A stretch of DNA of 15,178 nt from CAIWXH01 sp964555675 (GTDB taxonomy: Bacteria > Chloroflexota > Chloroflexia > Chloroflexales > Chloroflexaceae): NCBI GenBank assembly GCA_964555675.1, contig CAZKTU010000157.1:1-15178 (forward strand). Direction: 5' to 3'. This document shows, in pieces, positions 13,058 through 15,178 of the stretch (positions within the stretch are counted from its first letter, which is position 1; each line of letters begins with the position of its first letter). A program made the translations under genes and the position numbers. The notes below the pieces were generated by a model. It saw only the letters and a list, made by a program, of their open reading frames with translations. It was not told the origin of the DNA and did not search any database.

Positions 13058-14114
13058 GCCCGACGAGCAGCCCGCCATCAGGCGCGGCAGGGGCCTGCGC
13101 CTCTCGACCGAGGCCCCGCCCCCCGAAGAGCAGGCGTCCCCACAGCCCGCGCCGCCACCCCCCGCCGCCGACCAGCCGATCAGCCGACGCCGCGGCCTGC
13201 GCCTCTCGACCCAGGTCGCTACGCCCGACGAGGCTCAGGCAGCCCCCCCCGAGCGCCAGCCCGATCTGAGCGCCGTACATTGGCGCATCGCCACTGCCAC
13301 GGGCCCGATCAGCTATGTAAAGGCCGGCGCGGGGCGACCCCTGCTGCTCGTACACGGCTACGGCGCCACGGCGCGCATCTGGGGCGGCGCCCGGCGAGCC
13401 CTGGCCGACCTGCGGACCAGCTACGCCCTCGACATGCCCGGCTTCGGAGCCTCGCCGCCGCGCGGCAGCTCGCCCACCCTGCCGGCCCTGGCGGCCGAGG
13501 TGCTGGCCTTCGCCGACGCCCTCGGCCTCGAGCGCTTCGACCTGCTCGGCCACTCGCTGGGCGCGGCTGTGGCCGCCGTGGTGGCCGGCACGAGCCCGGG
13601 CCGGGTCGGGCGTTTGGTCGCCGTGAGCCTGGGCGCGCGGGCCTTCGCGCCCGAGCTGGCCGCCGTCGGCTTCTCGCGCCCGCCCTTCGACCTGACCTTC
13701 GGGGCGGCCCGGCCGCTGATCGACCTGTGGCAGCCCCTGGGCCGGCTGCTCATGCAGAGCCCGCCCATGGCCCTCACCCTGGGCGCCGTGTTGCTCCACA
13801 ACCAGCCGCCCACCGAGGCGGAGCTCTGGCGCGAGTTCCTGGCCGACCACGCCGCCGCCGACCCGCGGGCCTACATCACGGCCCTCACCGCCGTCGGCGA
13901 CCAGGCCTTGCTCGAGGCCCTGCGCTCGGTCGTGGCCCCCACCCTCTGCATCGCGGGCCGCGAGGACCGGGTGGCCCGCCCGGGGGAGACCAGCGCCGCC
14001 CAGGCCATGATCGCGGGCAGCAGGCTCTTTATGCTCGACGCCTGCGGCCACATGCCGATGCTCGAGCAGCCCGCGGCCTTCCACCTGGCCCTGCGGCAGT
14101 TCCTCGCCGAGTAG
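13047..14114 (+). CDS. Alpha/beta hydrolase with a duplicated ParB-like basic motif in its N-terminal extension
   Basis: 355 residues; the ATG lies inside the parA 3' end. The hydrolase core starts near residue 75. HGYG at 103-106 is the oxyanion region, Ser170 in GHSLGAA the nucleophile, Asp307 in AGREDRVA the acid and His335 in CGHMPM the base, so the triad is complete. A cap region lies around residues 205-275 (LTFGAARPLIDLW and following). The substrate cannot be told; esterases, C-C hydrolases and haloperoxidase-like enzymes share these features. There is no signal peptide, so it is cytoplasmic. Residues 1-74 are Pro/Ala/Glu-rich, likely disordered, and carry RRGRGLRLST (12-21) and RRRGLRLST (47-55). 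These resemble the KGLGRGL-type N-terminal peptide by which ParB contacts ParA. With the coupled parA this suggests a ParA-positioned enzyme, which is an inference. Confidence 0.88.
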   Translation: MAAEPDEQPAIRRGRGLRLSTEAPPPEEQASPQPAPPPPAADQPISRRRGLRLSTQVATPDEAQAAPPERQPDLSAVHWRIATATGPISYVKAGAGRPLLLVHGYGATARIWGGARRALADLRTSYALDMPGFGASPPRGSSPTLPALAAEVLAFADALGLERFDLLGHSLGAAVAAVVAGTSPGRVGRLVAVSLGARAFAPELAAVGFSRPPFDLTFGAARPLIDLWQPLGRLLMQSPPMALTLGAVLLHNQPPTEAELWREFLADHAAADPRAYITALTAVGDQALLEALRSVVAPTLCIAGREDRVARPGETSAAQAMIAGSRLFMLDACGHMPMLEQPAAFHLALRQFLAE

Positions 14115-14131
14115 GGCGAGATGCGTATCAC

Positions 14132-14154
14132 GCCCGGCCGGTAAACCGGCGGGC
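14132..14154 (+). terminator. Hairpin after the parA-hydrolase operon
   Basis: GCCCGGCCGG-TAAA-CCGGCGGGC forms a 9-bp stem with one bulged G and a TAAA loop, starting 17 bases after the hydrolase stop. No U-run follows. It separates the operon from the ABC transporter genes. Confidence 0.55.
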
Positions 14155-14195
14155 CCGGCGTAGCGTCGCCCGCCAACTCCATGCCGTCCAACTCG

Positions 14196-14204
14196 TGGTA
14201 CCAT
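14196..14204 (+). promoter_or_regulatory. Extended -10 promoter of the ABC importer operon
   Basis: TGGTACCAT matches TGnTAnnnT and ends only six bases before the ATG at 14211, so transcription would start at or next to the initiation codon. There is no ribosome-binding site before this ATG, in keeping with a leaderless message. I saw no TPP-riboswitch core in 14115-14210. Confidence 0.45.
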
Positions 14205-14210
14205 ACCGGC

Positions 14211-15017
14211 ATGTCGAACACTGCCCTCGCGCGCGAGCTGCGGGCGGCGGGTAGCGGGCCGCGGCGCGCGCCCCTGGCCCGTCGCTATGCGACAGCGCTC
14301 GCGCTCATGATCACTGTCCTGGCCCTGCTCGAGTGGGGCCTGCCGGCGGCGGGCGTACCGCCCTACCTGCTGCCGCCGCCTTCGCGAGTCGCGGCCCGCC
14401 TGCTCGAGCCGCGCGGCGACCTCTTCGGGCACGCCGCGGCCACAGCCGCAGCCGCCGTGATCGGCCTCGCCGTCGGCGCAGCCGTGGCCCTATCCCTGGC
14501 CGTGGCCTTCGTCCACCTGAGGCCCCTCGAGGACGCCCTCTACCCCTGGGTGCTGCTCTCACAGGCCGTGCCCGCGGCGGCCCTCGCGCCCCTGCTGACC
14601 ATCTGGCTCGGCGACGGGCTGGCGCCGCGGGCGGCCATGGCCGCCCTCTTCGCGTTCTTCCCCATCCTCGTCGCCGCGGCCCGCGGCCTGCGCGACGTCG
14701 CCCCCGAGCATCTTGCCCAGCTCAGGGCCTGGGGCGCGCGGCCCTGGGCGGTCTTCCGCCACCTGCGCCTGCCCGCGGCCCTGCCCGCAATCTTCGGCGG
14801 CCTCAAGGTCGCCGCGGCCCTCGCCGTGGTCGGCGCCATCGTCAGCGAGCTGGCCGGCAGCGCGCGCGGCCTCGGCTTCGTGGTCAGCGTCGCTAGCTAC
14901 CACCTCGCCACAGACCGCGTCTTCGCCGCTGTGGCCCTCGCGGCCGCGATCAGCCTCACCCTTAGCGGGGCCCTGGCCCTGGCCGAGCGCGCCATCATAT
15001 TCTGGAAGCGCGACTGA
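14211..15017 (+). CDS. ABC transporter permease, SsuC/TauC/ThiX type
   Basis: 268 residues from ATG 14211. An in-frame ATG ten codons upstream has no ribosome-binding site and would fall within the promoter. The chain has five to six hydrophobic segments. The N-terminal PPYLLPPPSRVAARLLE is the hallmark of the nitrate/sulfonate/taurine/thiamine-precursor permease family. The cytoplasmic EAA loop is seen as HLAQLRAWGARPWAVFRHLRLPAALPAIFGGL, followed by VVGAIVSELAGSARGLGF. It should dimerise in the membrane with an ATPase not present in the window. The next gene encodes an NMT1/THI5-like binding protein, which favours uptake of a pyrimidine thiamin precursor (ThiX-like), but sulfonate or other substrates stay possible. 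The two genes are 19 bases apart and form an operon. Confidence 0.9.
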   Translation: MSNTALARELRAAGSGPRRAPLARRYATALALMITVLALLEWGLPAAGVPPYLLPPPSRVAARLLEPRGDLFGHAAATAAAAVIGLAVGAAVALSLAVAFVHLRPLEDALYPWVLLSQAVPAAALAPLLTIWLGDGLAPRAAMAALFAFFPILVAAARGLRDVAPEHLAQLRAWGARPWAVFRHLRLPAALPAIFGGLKVAAALAVVGAIVSELAGSARGLGFVVSVASYHLATDRVFAAVALAAAISLTLSGALALAERAIIFWKRD

Positions 15018-15036
15018 GTCCGCACTAGGAGAAGCT

Positions 15037-15178
15037 ATGCGCTCGCTCGTCCTCCTACTCATCGTCGCCGTCCTGACCGCCGGCTGCGCCGCCCAGAGCG
15101 GGTCGCCCGCTGCTGCCGACGGACCCGAGGTGCGCGCCGTCAGCATGCGCCTCCAGTGGTTCCCCCAGTGGCAGTTCG
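15037..15178 (+). CDS. NMT1/THI5-like ABC substrate-binding lipoprotein, 3'-truncated by window edge
   Basis: Only 47 codons are visible. The ATG at 15037 is preceded by AGGAG with a 5-base spacer. A short signal peptide ends in lipobox LTAGC (Cys17), then a Ser/Pro/Ala linker, then VSMRLQWFPQWQF. The LQWFPQ-x-QF pattern is the start of the mature domain in ThiY-like (HMP-precursor) and related NMT1/THI5 binding proteins. It is expected on the outer face of the membrane, feeding the permease encoded just upstream. The ligand-binding residues lie outside the window. Confidence 0.85.
   Translation, partial: MRSLVLLLIVAVLTAGCAAQSGSPAAADGPEVRAVSMRLQWFPQWQF

Noticed and set aside
14115..14210. 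A TPP riboswitch before the possible thiamin-precursor transporter
   Set aside because: The conserved TPP-aptamer cores are not seen, and the space is taken by a terminator hairpin and an extended -10 element abutting the start codon.
12975..14432. A 485-codon minus-strand frame across parA, the hydrolase and the permease
   Set aside because: Runs antisense to three well-supported genes and has Gly/Arg/Gln-biased shadow composition.

Overview
The window is GC-rich with long tracts of C/G-ending codons. It looks like a draft or metagenome-derived bacterial scaffold, since it carries one 100-N gap at 12119-12218. The gene set (TRAP transporter with a Tat-exported lipoprotein, DUF4349 lipoprotein, tandem bacterial PH-domain membrane protein, McrB-type AAA+ protein, Soj-type ParA) and the sparse, extended -10-like promoters fit Chloroflexota best. 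That assignment is an inference from style, not from a marker gene.

Layout. 1-640 (minus) is the N-terminal part of a molybdenum hydroxylase large subunit. 789-4524 (minus) is a four-gene operon, dctP-dctQ-dctM-uspA: a TakP-like 2-oxoacid or other organic-acid TRAP transporter followed by a universal stress protein. A promoter and a perfect palindromic operator lie upstream at 4579-4606, and a strong hairpin separates dctP from dctQ. 4770-6809 (minus) encodes a large polytopic membrane protein of unknown function, closed by a strong terminator. It is divergent from 6907-7827 (plus), a DUF4349 lipoprotein. That gene converges on 7872-9350 (minus), a membrane protein with two bacterial PH domains. 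Divergent from the latter is 9506-10192 (plus), an unrecognised acidic soluble protein, followed by 10221-11957 (plus), an McrB-type AAA+ ATPase with no McrC in view.

11958-12292 is repeat-rich. It holds two copies of a 35-bp GGAG-plus-hairpin element resembling REP sequences. It also holds the N gap, flanked by an exact 55-bp duplication that is most simply an assembly-graph overlap. Next is a translationally coupled pair: a Soj/ParA ATPase (12293-13057) and an alpha/beta hydrolase (13047-14114). The hydrolase has a disordered N-terminal extension carrying two copies of a basic RGLRLST motif that resembles the ParA-stimulating N-terminal peptide of ParB. This is the most unusual arrangement in the window. 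The right end holds an ABC importer of the SsuC/TauC/ThiX type: a permease (14211-15017) and the start of an NMT1/THI5-like binding lipoprotein (15037 onward).

Small-scale structure is also present. Heptamer GAAGGRT tandem repeats sit at the 3' ends of two genes and intrude on coding sequence or ribosome-binding sites. Several genes have extended -10-like promoters, and two of these are placed so that leaderless transcripts are likely.
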